A DNA stretch of 15,006 nt from Armatimonadota bacterium (GCA_020028535.1 JAIBHM010000025.1:1-15006), one strand, 5' to 3'; numbered from the stretch's first letter, positions 1 through 6,906 are shown. Notes: generated from the sequence alone by a model not told the origin. Made by a program: numbers and translations.

Positions 1-44
1 GTAAGGATACAGGTCAGGGTCACCAGCCGGACGGAATTGTTCAT
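1..44 (-). CDS. Partial exported protein of unknown function, 5' end only
   Basis: Only the first 14 codons are inside the window; they read MNNSVRLVTLTCIL and then run off the edge. The ATG overlaps the stop of the Fur-family gene by ATGA, so translation is probably coupled. A short polar start, one arginine and a hydrophobic run look like the beginning of a signal peptide or lipoprotein signal. Because it follows a metal-responsive repressor, a metal-binding lipoprotein such as a ZnuA-type solute-binding protein is a reasonable guess. That is inference from position only; the visible residues cannot identify a family. Confidence 0.6.
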   Translation of the reverse strand, partial: MNNSVRLVTLTCIL

Positions 45-469
45 GCCGGCACCCCACACTTCGCACAATAGCCGAGCAACTCCAGACGGTGCGCGGTCAC
101 CGTGAATCCGTGGCGCCGGCCGGCGCGCTTGGACTCCAGGTGACACTCATCGAGGCGCTGCACACTCCCGCAGGACAGGCACACCAGATGATGGTGGTGG
201 CCGTGTTCCTGGCCAAGCTCGTAGCGAGTCCGGTCATCCCCGAGGACCACCCGCTGCGCCACGCCTTCTCCGACGAGCGCTTCGAGCGTCCGGTACACGG
301 TGACGAGGCCCACCCGCGGATGGATCCGTCGCGCCCGTGCGTGAATCGCTTCCACATCCTGGGCACAGCCCAGCCTGGCCAGCGCCTGCAGCACAGCGCG
401 CCGTTGCGCCGTTACGCGCCGGCCCGCCGACCGCAGCTGATCGAGCATGTCGTCTACCCGCCCCGGCAT
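41..469 (-). CDS. Fur-family metal-responsive transcriptional repressor (Fur/Zur type)
   Basis: At 142 residues this is the usual length for the Fur family (Fur, Zur, PerR), dimeric repressors that bind operators when loaded with metal. An N-terminal winged helix carries the recognition helix around GLVTVYRTLEAL (residues 54-65). The C-terminal half has the histidine cluster HHHH (91-94) and two CxxC pairs, Cys97/Cys100 and Cys135/Cys138, expected to hold structural zinc. The start is supported by an AGGAGGG ribosome binding site at 476-482, about 6 bases before the ATG. A Fur-type operator at 483-501 lies just upstream, so the gene is probably autoregulated. The next gene overlaps its stop by ATGA. 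Whether it senses iron, zinc, manganese or peroxide cannot be decided from sequence alone; the Zur-like half-sites of the operator lean slightly toward zinc. Confidence 0.93.
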   Translation of the reverse strand: MPGRVDDMLDQLRSAGRRVTAQRRAVLQALARLGCAQDVEAIHARARRIHPRVGLVTVYRTLEALVGEGVAQRVVLGDDRTRYELGQEHGHHHHLVCLSCGSVQRLDECHLESKRAGRRHGFTVTAHRLELLGYCAKCGVPA

Positions 470-482
470 CGCCAGCCCTCCT

Positions 483-501
483 GAAAATGAAAATCGTTTT
501 C
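483..501. promoter_or_regulatory. Fur/Zur-type operator upstream of the Fur-family gene
   Basis: The 19 bases GAAAATGAAAATCGTTTTC follow the 6-6-1-6 layout of the Fur box (two direct hexamers, one spacer base, one inverted hexamer) and match the E. coli consensus GATAATGATAATCATTATC at 15 of 19 positions. Within it, TGAAAAT-C-GTTTTCA (488-502) is a 7-1-7 palindrome with one mismatch, the form described for actinobacterial Zur boxes. It lies 14 to 32 bases upstream of the ATG, next to the ribosome binding site, where a bound repressor would block transcription. Confidence 0.8.
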
Positions 502-521
502 AATATGCCCGAGTGCCTTAC

Positions 522-550
522 AGGCTAGACACAGGGTGCGGGGATGTCAA
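522..550 (-). promoter_or_regulatory. Candidate sigma-70-type promoter of the Fur-family operon
   Basis: On the minus strand a perfect -35 hexamer TTGACA (545-550) is followed after exactly 17 bases by TAGCCT (522-527). The second hexamer keeps the three most conserved -10 positions (T, A and the last T). Transcription would start near 515, placing the operator at about +14 to +32. A second possible -10, CATATT (502-507), has no good -35. The assignment rests on motif and spacing only. Confidence 0.45.
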
Positions 551-606
551 GACTCAGATGAGGCTTGGGTGAGGCAGGCGCGGCTCGAGCGCCGGGCGGG
601 CGGCGA

Positions 607-2640
607 TCAGGCGGGGCCGAAGTCCGCCCTCCGGCCGTCCTGGTTGCGGATGCGCTCTTCTTCCTGCTTCTGGTCCCGGTCCTCGTCCTGCTTGCGCTTC
701 TTGCGATTCGCCCACTTGTGGTGCGCCGTGAACCATTCCGCGAGCGAGGGGATCGGGCGGCGGGCTTCAACATATTCCGGCTCGGGCAGGCCCTTCCAGT
801 CGTCCGGGGGGTTCGCCCGCGCGGCCACACGCATGAACCCCGCCCAGATGCCTGCGGGGATGGTGCCGCCGACGACCCGCCGCATGGGTGCGTTGTCGTC
901 ATTGCCCACCCACACCGCGGTGGAGAGGTACGGGGTGAAACCGATGAACCAGGCGTTCCGGTGGTCATCGCTCGTGCCGGTCTTCCCGGCCGCCGGCCGG
1001 CCGATGCTTGCCCGGCGTCCCGTGCCACGCTCCACCACGCCCTTCATCAAATCGATCATCTGGGCGGCCACGCTTTCGTCGAGCGCGAGATCGCGCTTCG
1101 GCCGGTTCTCCTCGAGCACGCGGCCGTGGCGGTCTACGACCTTCGTCACCATGATCGGCTGCGCGTGGATCCCCTTGGTGGCCAGCGTCCCATACGCCGA
1201 CGCCATTTCCAGCGGCGTCACCTCGGAGGAGCCAAGCGCCAGCGAGAGGTTCGGCGTCAGGGGGCTGTGGATCCCCATCCGCCGCGCATACGAGATGACG
1301 CGCTGCGGCCCGATGTCGTCCAGGGTGCGAATGGCCGGGATGTTGATGGACTGCTCGAGGGCCTGCCGCATCGTGACAAACCCGCGGAACTTCTTATCGT
1401 AGTTCTTGGGTTCCCAGATCTTCCGGCTGCCGTCCCGGTACCGGATCGGCGCGTCCAGAATGCGTCTCGTCGGCCGCCAGCCATTCGCCACGGCGGCCGT
1501 ATAGATGAAAGGTTTGAAGGCAGAGCCCGCTTGCCGTTGGGCCTGCCAGGCACGGTTATAAGGGCTCCGTTCAAAATCGTAGCCCCCGACAAGCGCGCGG
1601 ATGTACCCGGTGTGGGGATTCAGCGCCACCACCGCTCCCTGGGTGACATTGAGGCGGGCGCGCTTCGCGCCCTCCAACCCAATGCGCAGCGCCCGCTCGG
1701 CCGCTTCCTGCATGCGGAGATCCAGGGTGGTATAGACCTGCAGACCGCCGGTGTAGACCAGATCCTCACCGTACCGTTCGATCAAGTACTGGAGTACCGT
1801 CGACGAGAAGTACCCCGCGCGCATCCTCACGAAGCCGGCGTTGCGCGGCGGGGCCAGGCGCAGCGGCATGTCGGCCGCGCGCTGTGCGGCTTCCTCGCTG
1901 ACAAATCCGAGCTGGATCATGCGCCGGAGCACGATGCGCTGCATCTGGGAGGCAAGGCCAATCTGGCGGTAGGGGTTATGGGTGGAGGGGGCGCGGATCA
2001 ACCCCGCCAGCAGCGCGCTTTCCGACAGCGTCAGGGCTCCTACGGGTTTACCGAAGTACACGCGAGCCGCCATCTCGATCCCGTAGGCGCCCTGGCCAAA
2101 GTAGACCTGGTTGAGGTAACGCTCCAGGATCTCGTCCTTGGTGAGCCGGCGTTCGAGTTCGAGGGCCAGCAGCATCTCGGCGATCTTGCGGGTCACGCTG
2201 CGGCGGCGGCTGAGGTAGAGACTGCGGGCAAGTTGTTGGGTGATGGTGCTGCCGCCCTCGCGCATCTCCGCCGCACGCAGGTTCCGCCACACCGCTCGCA
2301 TCGTGGCGCGGAGGTCGACGCCCGGATGAAGGTAGAAGCGGTCGTCCTCGATCGCGAGGACGGCGCGCCGTGTCAGATCGGGAATCTCATCCAGGGAAAC
2401 GTACTGGCGGTTCTCCCGATAGAAACTGGCGATGAGCTCCCCGCCTCCCGCGTAGACACGGGTCGCCTCCCAGAGCCCCCCGTACACGCGATTCGGGTCG
2501 GAGAGATAGGCCGCTGCGCCTCCCGCCACCCCGGCGGCGACGGCCGCTACGGACACGGCGACCAGCATCGCGGCGAGGGGCGCGAGGTAAGGCGAGCGTC
2601 GACGAACGGTGCTGTCCGAGGTCTGCTCCACGGCCATCAT
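607..2640 (-). CDS. Bifunctional class A penicillin-binding protein (PBP1A type)
   Basis: This enzyme polymerises lipid II into glycan strands and cross-links the peptides outside the cytoplasmic membrane. Residues 17-45 form a single N-terminal membrane anchor. The GT51 glycosyltransferase domain follows (about 65-235) with EDDRFYLHPGVD (catalytic Glu98) and EGGSTITQQLAR (Glu128). The transpeptidase domain (about 330-610) has the active-site serine in SAFK (373-376), then SIN (431-433) and KTGT (553-556), so both activities look intact. The last 40 residues are a highly charged Lys/Arg/Asp/Glu/Gln tail of unknown role. The length of 677 is within the family range. Two adjacent ATGs are possible starts (2640 or 2637) and neither has a strong ribosome binding site. 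Only 30 bp separate it from the diguanylate cyclase gene upstream, so the two are likely cotranscribed. Confidence 0.95.
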   Translation of the reverse strand: MMAVEQTSDSTVRRRSPYLAPLAAMLVAVSVAAVAAGVAGGAAAYLSDPNRVYGGLWEATRVYAGGGELIASFYRENRQYVSLDEIPDLTRRAVLAIEDDRFYLHPGVDLRATMRAVWRNLRAAEMREGGSTITQQLARSLYLSRRRSVTRKIAEMLLALELERRLTKDEILERYLNQVYFGQGAYGIEMAARVYFGKPVGALTLSESALLAGLIRAPSTHNPYRQIGLASQMQRIVLRRMIQLGFVSEEAAQRAADMPLRLAPPRNAGFVRMRAGYFSSTVLQYLIERYGEDLVYTGGLQVYTTLDLRMQEAAERALRIGLEGAKRARLNVTQGAVVALNPHTGYIRALVGGYDFERSPYNRAWQAQRQAGSAFKPFIYTAAVANGWRPTRRILDAPIRYRDGSRKIWEPKNYDKKFRGFVTMRQALEQSINIPAIRTLDDIGPQRVISYARRMGIHSPLTPNLSLALGSSEVTPLEMASAYGTLATKGIHAQPIMVTKVVDRHGRVLEENRPKRDLALDESVAAQMIDLMKGVVERGTGRRASIGRPAAGKTGTSDDHRNAWFIGFTPYLSTAVWVGNDDNAPMRRVVGGTIPAGIWAGFMRVAARANPPDDWKGLPEPEYVEARRPIPSLAEWFTAHHKWANRKKRKQDEDRDQKQEEERIRNQDGRRADFGPA

Positions 2641-2670
2641 GGAACAGAGTTTTCCCCGCGGGGTATGACG

Positions 2671-3816
2671 TCAAGCGACTTCGATACCGTTGCCTCCGCG
2701 CTGCTTCACGCGGTACATCGCGTGGTCGGCCGCCTCGATGAGGTCGCGCGATGTCTCCCCGTCGTCCGGGTAGACGGCCAGCCCCGCGCTCAGCGTGAGG
2801 TGAAACCCACGCAGCAGCGTGAACTCCTCGATGTCCCGGCGGATGCGGTCGCCCACCCGCCGGCCCTCATCGAGCGACGTGTAGGGCATCACCACAACGA
2901 ACTCGTCGCCTCCAAACCGTGCCAGCAGGTCGCTCGCACGGCAGGAGGCGCCCAGCGTCGCGGCGACTCTGCGCAGCGCCTCGTCGCCGGCCAGATGGCC
3001 GAAACGGTCGTTGATCGTCTTGAAGCGGTCGATTTCCAGCACCAGCACCGCGCAGGGATTGCCGTACCGCGCCGCCCGCGCGACCTCGCGGTCCAGCGCC
3101 TGCCGTAATGCCCGGCGGTTGGCCAGCCCGGTCAGGGGGTCGGTCTGCGCGAGACGAAAGATCTCGCCCGCCTGACGGCGCAGGACCCCGGCCACGACGG
3201 CGACCAGGTAGAACATCCCGATGTAACTCACGAGGTAGACGCGGATCAGCAGCGGGGACGGCTCGCCGATGAGGGCAATGCCGACTCCCATCTGCATCAG
3301 CCCGAGCACGCCGACCAGGAAGAGACTGCAGAGTGTGGCAGTGGCGAGCGCCCAGCGATTTCCCCACAGGATTCCATAGACGGCAATAGCGATCGCATAG
3401 ACCCAAACGAACGGACTCTGCACGCCGCCTGAGAACGCCACCCACACCGTGAGCATGAGCAGGCCGAGGTTGAGGTGCGCGGCCGGCATCCAGGGCGTAA
3501 ACACACCCAACCCCAACAACCGTTCCTGCCTCCAGGTTGCGCCGAGCATCACCAGCCCCTGGAATGTGATGAGCCAGAGCGGAATCGCTACGCCAAGGAG
3601 CCTGGCCACGGCTGACATCAGCACCACAGCGGGTGCGATGACGTACGTCAGGCGGAGCACGGCGCGATGGGCAACAATCGGATTCTCCGGCGCGGCGAAC
3701 CAAGCGTCGAGTGAGAAACGAGTCGAGGCGGGTGTGTCCTGATCGGCGGCGGGCGATGTCTCGCGGGCCGGTTTGGTCATCCGGAGCTCCAGGGGGTTGA
3801 GTTCGGATGTGTCCAT
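2671..3816 (-). CDS. Membrane-bound diguanylate cyclase (GGDEF domain)
   Basis: The protein would make the second messenger cyclic di-GMP from two GTP. An N-terminal region of about 5 to 6 hydrophobic helices (residues 57-212) anchors it in the membrane and may act as sensor. The GGDEF domain (about 220-380) begins with DPLTGLANRR (226-235) and has an intact GGDEF active site at 302-306. An RxxD motif (R293 to D296) lies exactly five residues before it, the arrangement of the inhibitory I-site, so product feedback is expected. No EAL or HD-GYP domain is present. The start is uncertain: the ATG at 3816 lacks a good ribosome binding site, while the ATG at 3780 (residue 13) has GGAG about 8 bases upstream and may be the real start. 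The gene lies 64 bp after the quinone oxidoreductase gene and 30 bp before the penicillin-binding protein gene. Confidence 0.93.
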   Translation of the reverse strand: MDTSELNPLELRMTKPARETSPAADQDTPASTRFSLDAWFAAPENPIVAHRAVLRLTYVIAPAVVLMSAVARLLGVAIPLWLITFQGLVMLGATWRQERLLGLGVFTPWMPAAHLNLGLLMLTVWVAFSGGVQSPFVWVYAIAIAVYGILWGNRWALATATLCSLFLVGVLGLMQMGVGIALIGEPSPLLIRVYLVSYIGMFYLVAVVAGVLRRQAGEIFRLAQTDPLTGLANRRALRQALDREVARAARYGNPCAVLVLEIDRFKTINDRFGHLAGDEALRRVAATLGASCRASDLLARFGGDEFVVVMPYTSLDEGRRVGDRIRRDIEEFTLLRGFHLTLSAGLAVYPDDGETSRDLIEAADHAMYRVKQRGGNGIEVA

Positions 3817-3825
3817 GAATGAGAC

Positions 3826-3852
3826 TATTTACCCCTCGCGACCGGCTCTCAA
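3826..3852 (-). promoter_or_regulatory. Weak candidate promoter for the diguanylate cyclase gene
   Basis: On the minus strand TTGAGA (3847-3852) and TAAATA (3826-3831) are separated by 15 bases, somewhat short for a sigma-70 promoter. A start near 3819 would favour the internal ATG at 3780 with a leader of about 40 bases. There is no obvious terminator between the quinone oxidoreductase gene and this site, so read-through is equally possible. Confidence 0.28.
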
Positions 3853-3880
3853 ACCCTCAAATAACCACCTACCCAAAACC

Positions 3881-4852
3881 TCAGGGCGGGAGGAGGAGAA
3901 TCTTCCCAAGGGCTTCGCGTCCCTGCAGGCGGGCGTGGGCAGCAGAAGCCTCGGCGAGCGGCAATGTGCGATCGATGCGAATTCGGAGCGTGCCGTCCCT
4001 CACCCATGACAACACGTCACCTGCGCGATCCAGCAATTCACCGCGGGTGTGCGTGTAATGATGCAGCGACGGGCGGGTCACGAAGAGTGAGCCTTTCGCG
4101 TTCAGCACGCGCAGGTCAATCGGCGGCACAGGACCGCTGGCCTGCCCGTAGAGCACCATCGTCCCCCGCAGCGCCAGACAGTTGAGCCCGCGGTCGAAGG
4201 TGTCCTTGCCCACTGAGTCATACACGACTTGGACACCCGCGGTCTCCGTGATCCGCTTTACGACCTCCTCGAAATTCTCACGCATGTACATGATCACATC
4301 ATCGGCGCCGGCCTCGCGGGCGATCCCAGCCTTCTCCTCGCTCGACACCGTGGCGATGACCCGTGCGCCACGCTGCTTGGCCATCTGTACGAGCAGCGCC
4401 CCCACGCCGCCGGCGGCCGCATGCACGAGCGCGAACGTCCCCTGTCGCACTGGATAGGTGGAGTGCGTGAGGTAGTGTGCCGTCATCCCCTGCAGCATTG
4501 CCGCGGCCGCCACGGTGAAGTCAAGCTCGTGAGGAATGGGCACAAGCCGCCAGGCGGGGGCAGCGATGTACTCCGCGTAACTTCCCAGCACGTTCGTGTA
4601 GGCGACGCGATCGCCGCGCTTCACTTCGGAGGAGCCGGGCGCCACATCCTCGACCACCCCTGCTCCCTCGCTGCCGGGGACGAACGGCAACGGCATTGGA
4701 TACAAGCCGCTGCGCTGGTAGATGTCGATGAAATTGACGCCGATGGCCTTGAGGCGTATCAGCGCTTCGCCCTCGCGCAGCTTCGGAACCGGGACATCCT
4801 CGTACCGGAGGACTTCAGGCCCTCCGGTCTCGTGGATCCGGATCGCTTTCAC
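3881..4852 (-). CDS. Zinc-independent quinone oxidoreductase (zeta-crystallin type, MDR superfamily)
   Basis: The 323-residue protein belongs to the medium-chain dehydrogenase/reductase quinone oxidoreductases, cytosolic NADPH-dependent enzymes that reduce quinones or related enones. The N-terminal GroES-like domain has the characteristic GVNFIDIYQRSGLYP stretch (38-52). The Rossmann domain carries the NADPH-binding HAAAGGVG motif (144-151). The cysteine and histidine ligands of zinc-containing alcohol dehydrogenases are absent, as expected for this branch. The start is GTG (4850-4852), overlapping the stop of the upstream DapA-like gene as GTGA, with AGGAGG 8 bases before it, so the two are translationally coupled. 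The true substrate is unknown; the pairing with an aldolase suggests handling of a reactive carbonyl, but that is inference. Confidence 0.92.
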   Translation of the reverse strand: MKAIRIHETGGPEVLRYEDVPVPKLREGEALIRLKAIGVNFIDIYQRSGLYPMPLPFVPGSEGAGVVEDVAPGSSEVKRGDRVAYTNVLGSYAEYIAAPAWRLVPIPHELDFTVAAAAMLQGMTAHYLTHSTYPVRQGTFALVHAAAGGVGALLVQMAKQRGARVIATVSSEEKAGIAREAGADDVIMYMRENFEEVVKRITETAGVQVVYDSVGKDTFDRGLNCLALRGTMVLYGQASGPVPPIDLRVLNAKGSLFVTRPSLHHYTHTRGELLDRAGDVLSWVRDGTLRIRIDRTLPLAEASAAHARLQGREALGKILLLPP

Positions 4853-5742
4853 GCCTCCAACCTCCTGTCCTTGGCACTCCTGTCCCCGGCAACGCCGGCG
4901 AGATGGAGGATGGCCTCAGGGTCGTAGGCGTCCGGGGCAGCCGTAAGCGGCGGCCGCACCAGACCCATCGGCACGCCGTGGCGCGCCTGGGCCAGGAGCT
5001 TGAGCACCGCAGGTGCGGCGTATTCCTTCGTTTTCGCCCGCACCTCTTGCAGCAGCGCGGCCAACGGGCGGCCTTGCTCCTCGTTGCCCCGTTGCGCCAG
5101 GCTGTAGATCTCGAGAATGCGTTCGGGGATGACGTTGGCCAGAGCGGAGATCAGCCCCTGTGCGCCCCCGGTCAGCCGCCCCCAGAGATGATCCTCGGTG
5201 CCCACCAGGACGCGCTTCCCTGCGGCCAGGAGTGTCTCAGCATACCCGGGTTCTCCCCCCGAGTCTTTCACGCCCCAGACCGGAAGATCGATGATGACCT
5301 GAACCGGAATGGGGACGGCATACTTCGGAATGTGATAGAGAATGACCGGCATTCGCGCCGTTTCCAGCACGGGTTCGATGAACCGGCGGAGGCCGTCCGC
5401 GCTGAGCGGTTTGAAATAATAGGGTGGCAGCACGACAACCGCTGCCGCGGGAAGTTCCGAAGCCGCCCGCACCAGCTCGAGCGTGTCCGGCAGATTGCCC
5501 TGCATCACGGCGGGCAAGACCTGACAGGTCAGGCGCCGCGCGAACAGAGCTTCCAGGACGCGACGTTTCTCCGGAAGGGCCACAGACGGGCCTTCTCCAT
5601 TTGTTCCGAAGGGAACAATTCCGTGAACGCCGCGCGCAGCGAGCCACTCCGCGTGCGCGATGTACGCGGCGAGATCGATCTCGCCCGAGGCCGCAAACGG
5701 CGTCAGGTTGGCGACATACACCCCGCGGATGTCGGACGGCAT
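4849..5742 (-). CDS. DapA/N-acetylneuraminate lyase family aldolase (class I, Schiff-base)
   Basis: Starting at the ATG at 5742, the protein is 297 residues, normal for the DHDPS/NAL family of TIM-barrel enzymes that join or cleave pyruvate and an aldehyde through a lysine Schiff base. The start MPSDIRGVYVANLTPF aligns with the family N-terminus, and GGGAG-like purines (GGGAG, about 5 bases away) precede it. In-frame upstream codons to 5856 do not look like protein. The Schiff-base lysine is in GVKDSGG (Lys159) and the catalytic tyrosine in YHIP (Tyr136). The substrate loop reads GTNGEG (46-51) instead of the GTTGE of true dihydrodipicolinate synthases, so I would not call it dapA; a 2-keto acid aldolase or lyase role is more likely. 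It is the first gene of the pair with the quinone oxidoreductase. Confidence 0.9.
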   Translation of the reverse strand: MPSDIRGVYVANLTPFAASGEIDLAAYIAHAEWLAARGVHGIVPFGTNGEGPSVALPEKRRVLEALFARRLTCQVLPAVMQGNLPDTLELVRAASELPAAAVVVLPPYYFKPLSADGLRRFIEPVLETARMPVILYHIPKYAVPIPVQVIIDLPVWGVKDSGGEPGYAETLLAAGKRVLVGTEDHLWGRLTGGAQGLISALANVIPERILEIYSLAQRGNEEQGRPLAALLQEVRAKTKEYAAPAVLKLLAQARHGVPMGLVRPPLTAAPDAYDPEAILHLAGVAGDRSAKDRRLEA

Positions 5743-5813
5743 CCCTGCTCCCTTCGGTCGCATCAACCGGACTCCTGGCCGCCCGATATTCACTGTAGTT
5801 TCCCTCAACACGG

Positions 5814-5859
5814 AGGTGGCAAAATCAGACTGCCGGGGGAACCGCGGCAGCACCACCTG
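5814..5859 (-). promoter_or_regulatory. Nested inverted repeat in the leader of the DapA-like gene
   Basis: On the minus strand, AGGTGG pairs with CCACCT (outer, 6 bp) and CTGCCG with CGGCAG (inner, 6 bp, 9-base loop). The internal loop is asymmetric, 2 and 10 bases. The element ends about 70 bases before the preferred start codon at 5742, within what would be the 5' leader. It could be a structured leader or chance pairing in GC-rich DNA. No known riboswitch class fits it. Confidence 0.3.
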
Positions 5860-5945
5860 CGTTCTTATGGCTAAAACCTAAGTCAAAGCTGGCATGAAGA
5901 TTGCTGTACCAACAGAGGTAGGAGACACGTAACGAGGAGGCAGCG

Positions 5946-6152
5946 ATGGGTACGACGTGGCGTTGCCCGCGATGCAGCTCGGTAACGGTGATCGCCGCCA
6001 AGGCGGGGAGTGAAGTGATCGCCGTTTACGACCTCTGCGGTTCCCCAGACGAACCGAAGGGCACGCGAGTTCCGGTCCGCATGGAGCGGGTCGTCGAGCC
6101 CGCCGAGATGAAGACCGCGTCGGCTAACCGAGAACCCGCGCTGGCTCGCTAG
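5946..6152 (+). CDS. Small CxxC protein, unknown function
   Basis: This 68-residue protein starts MGTTWRCPRCSS, giving one CPRC pair (Cys7, Cys10) like half of a zinc ribbon, with a further single cysteine at residue 32 (DLCGSP). A full four-cysteine zinc ribbon is not present, so any metal site would need a dimer or other ligands. The middle is beta-rich, and the last 20 residues look disordered. The start is well supported by GAGGAGG a few bases upstream. It stands alone on the plus strand, divergent from the DapA-like gene, and a GC-rich hairpin follows about 30 bases after the stop, which supports a real single-gene transcript. I do not recognise the family. Confidence 0.72.
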   Translation: MGTTWRCPRCSSVTVIAAKAGSEVIAVYDLCGSPDEPKGTRVPVRMERVVEPAEMKTASANREPALAR

Positions 6153-6180
6153 TTCAGCCAAACCTCTGCAAAAAGTCCAT

Positions 6181-6210
6181 CGGGCGGGGTTGCGTTCGCG
6201 GCCCCGCCCG
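6181..6210 (+). terminator. GC-rich hairpin, probable terminator of the small CxxC gene
   Basis: A perfect 9-bp stem, CGGGCGGGG (6181-6189) with CCCCGCCCG (6202-6210), encloses a 12-base loop and is followed by TTCTGCAT. The following T-tract is weak, so this is a likely but not canonical intrinsic terminator. On the minus strand the stem is followed after several bases by TTTTT, so it could also act there. Confidence 0.6.
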
Positions 6211-6285
6211 TTCTGCATCCCCAGGGTCCCCCAACGGCTTTACTCGAGGCAGGGACTGCTATACGCTCGGATGCGTACGTATTAG

Positions 6286-6665
6286 GAAAGATCCGCGGCA
6301 GCGGCGAGGCAACTTGGGGCGTCTCTCGATTATTGTCATTACCTTTGCAAGCTTCCGTATCGATCCGTCACCGCGCAAACCGACGTCACCCTCGAGCGGA
6401 TTGTGCTCGACCTGATCAACCGCGACCGCCAGGCTGCCGGCCTCCGCCCTCTCGTCGCGAGCATTCCGCTGCGCACCGTCGCCCGTGATCACGGCCGCGA
6501 GTTGTTCGCCCGCGGGATCCTCTCACATCAGGCGCGCGATGGGCGCAGTCCTCGAGAGCGATTCGACCGGGCCGGCATTCCGTTCAGGTTTGCTGGAGAG
6601 AATGTCGCGTATGCCGAGGACGTCCGCACCGCACACCCCGGCTGATGTCGCCGCGCGCAGCCCTG
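6286..6665 (+). pseudogene. Decayed CAP/SCP-domain secreted protein (YkwD-like)
   Basis: From about 6376 to 6642 one frame encodes a convincing N-terminal half of a CAP domain: TDVTLERIVLDLINRDR, then VARDHGRELFARGILSH, then GIPFRFAGENVAYA. It stops at a TGA (6643-6645) just before the conserved SPGHR region, so about 50 residues of the domain are lost. Restoring one base near 6642 would continue the reading as GLMSPRAALRAAD, reminiscent of the family's GLM-SPGHRANIL. Upstream, the frame has no normal start before a stop at 6283-6285; a signal-peptide-like stretch, RLSIIVITFASF, is in another frame around 6319-6354, which points to a second frameshift. A GTG at 6403 is possible but would start inside the domain. 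CAP proteins are usually secreted. I read this as a gene broken at both ends. Confidence 0.65.
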
Positions 6666-6675
6666 CGCGCGGCAG

Positions 6676-6832
6676 ATGGTGGACCATCGAAAAGAACCCC
6701 CATGCGGTCGCGCTCGGCAGACGCGGTGGCCGCAAGGGCGGTCCCGCCAGGGCACGTAAACTATCCCCACGCAGAAGGCGGGCAATCGCCCGAACCGCCG
6801 CGCGTGCTCGCTGGCGGAGGCGCCAGGCTTAG
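6676..6832 (+). pseudogene. Fragment of a small basic KNPHAVALGRRGG-type protein
   Basis: From 6692 the frame reads KNPHAVALGRRGGRKGGP, later KLSPRRRRAIARTAARARW, and ends at a TAG (6830-6832). This matches a family of short, very basic conserved hypothetical proteins that I recall from many environmental bacteria (typically KNP-AVALGR-GG-KGG and LSPE-R--IA-KAA-ARW). No normal start lies just in front. An ATG at 6676 is in another frame and would need a -1 shift at the AAAA run around 6690. An in-frame ATG at 6602 with a GGAG close by would give a 76-residue protein, but its first 30 residues overlap the CAP remnant. It may be a small intact gene with an unusual start, or a remnant like its neighbour. 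The function of the family is unknown to me. Confidence 0.5.
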
Positions 6833-6906
6833 AAGGCACTGCTCCGTCTCACTCGAACTGTCTTTCTGCATTCCCACCCCCAAGTCCGGCAGAGGAGGCA
6901 GTCCTC

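Noticed and set aside
565..3108. An 847-codon open frame on the plus strand across the PBP and diguanylate cyclase genes
   Set aside because: It is antisense to two genes with clear domains and crosses their intergenic gap. The translated product is arginine/proline/histidine-rich without a recognisable domain, which is the usual shadow effect in GC-rich DNA.
6676..6700. Programmed -1 frameshift for the small basic protein
   Set aside because: Reading from the ATG at 6676 would need slippage on CGAAAAG, which is not a classical X-XXY-YYZ slippery site. No stimulating structure is evident and there is no Shine-Dalgarno. An indel in a decaying gene is simpler.
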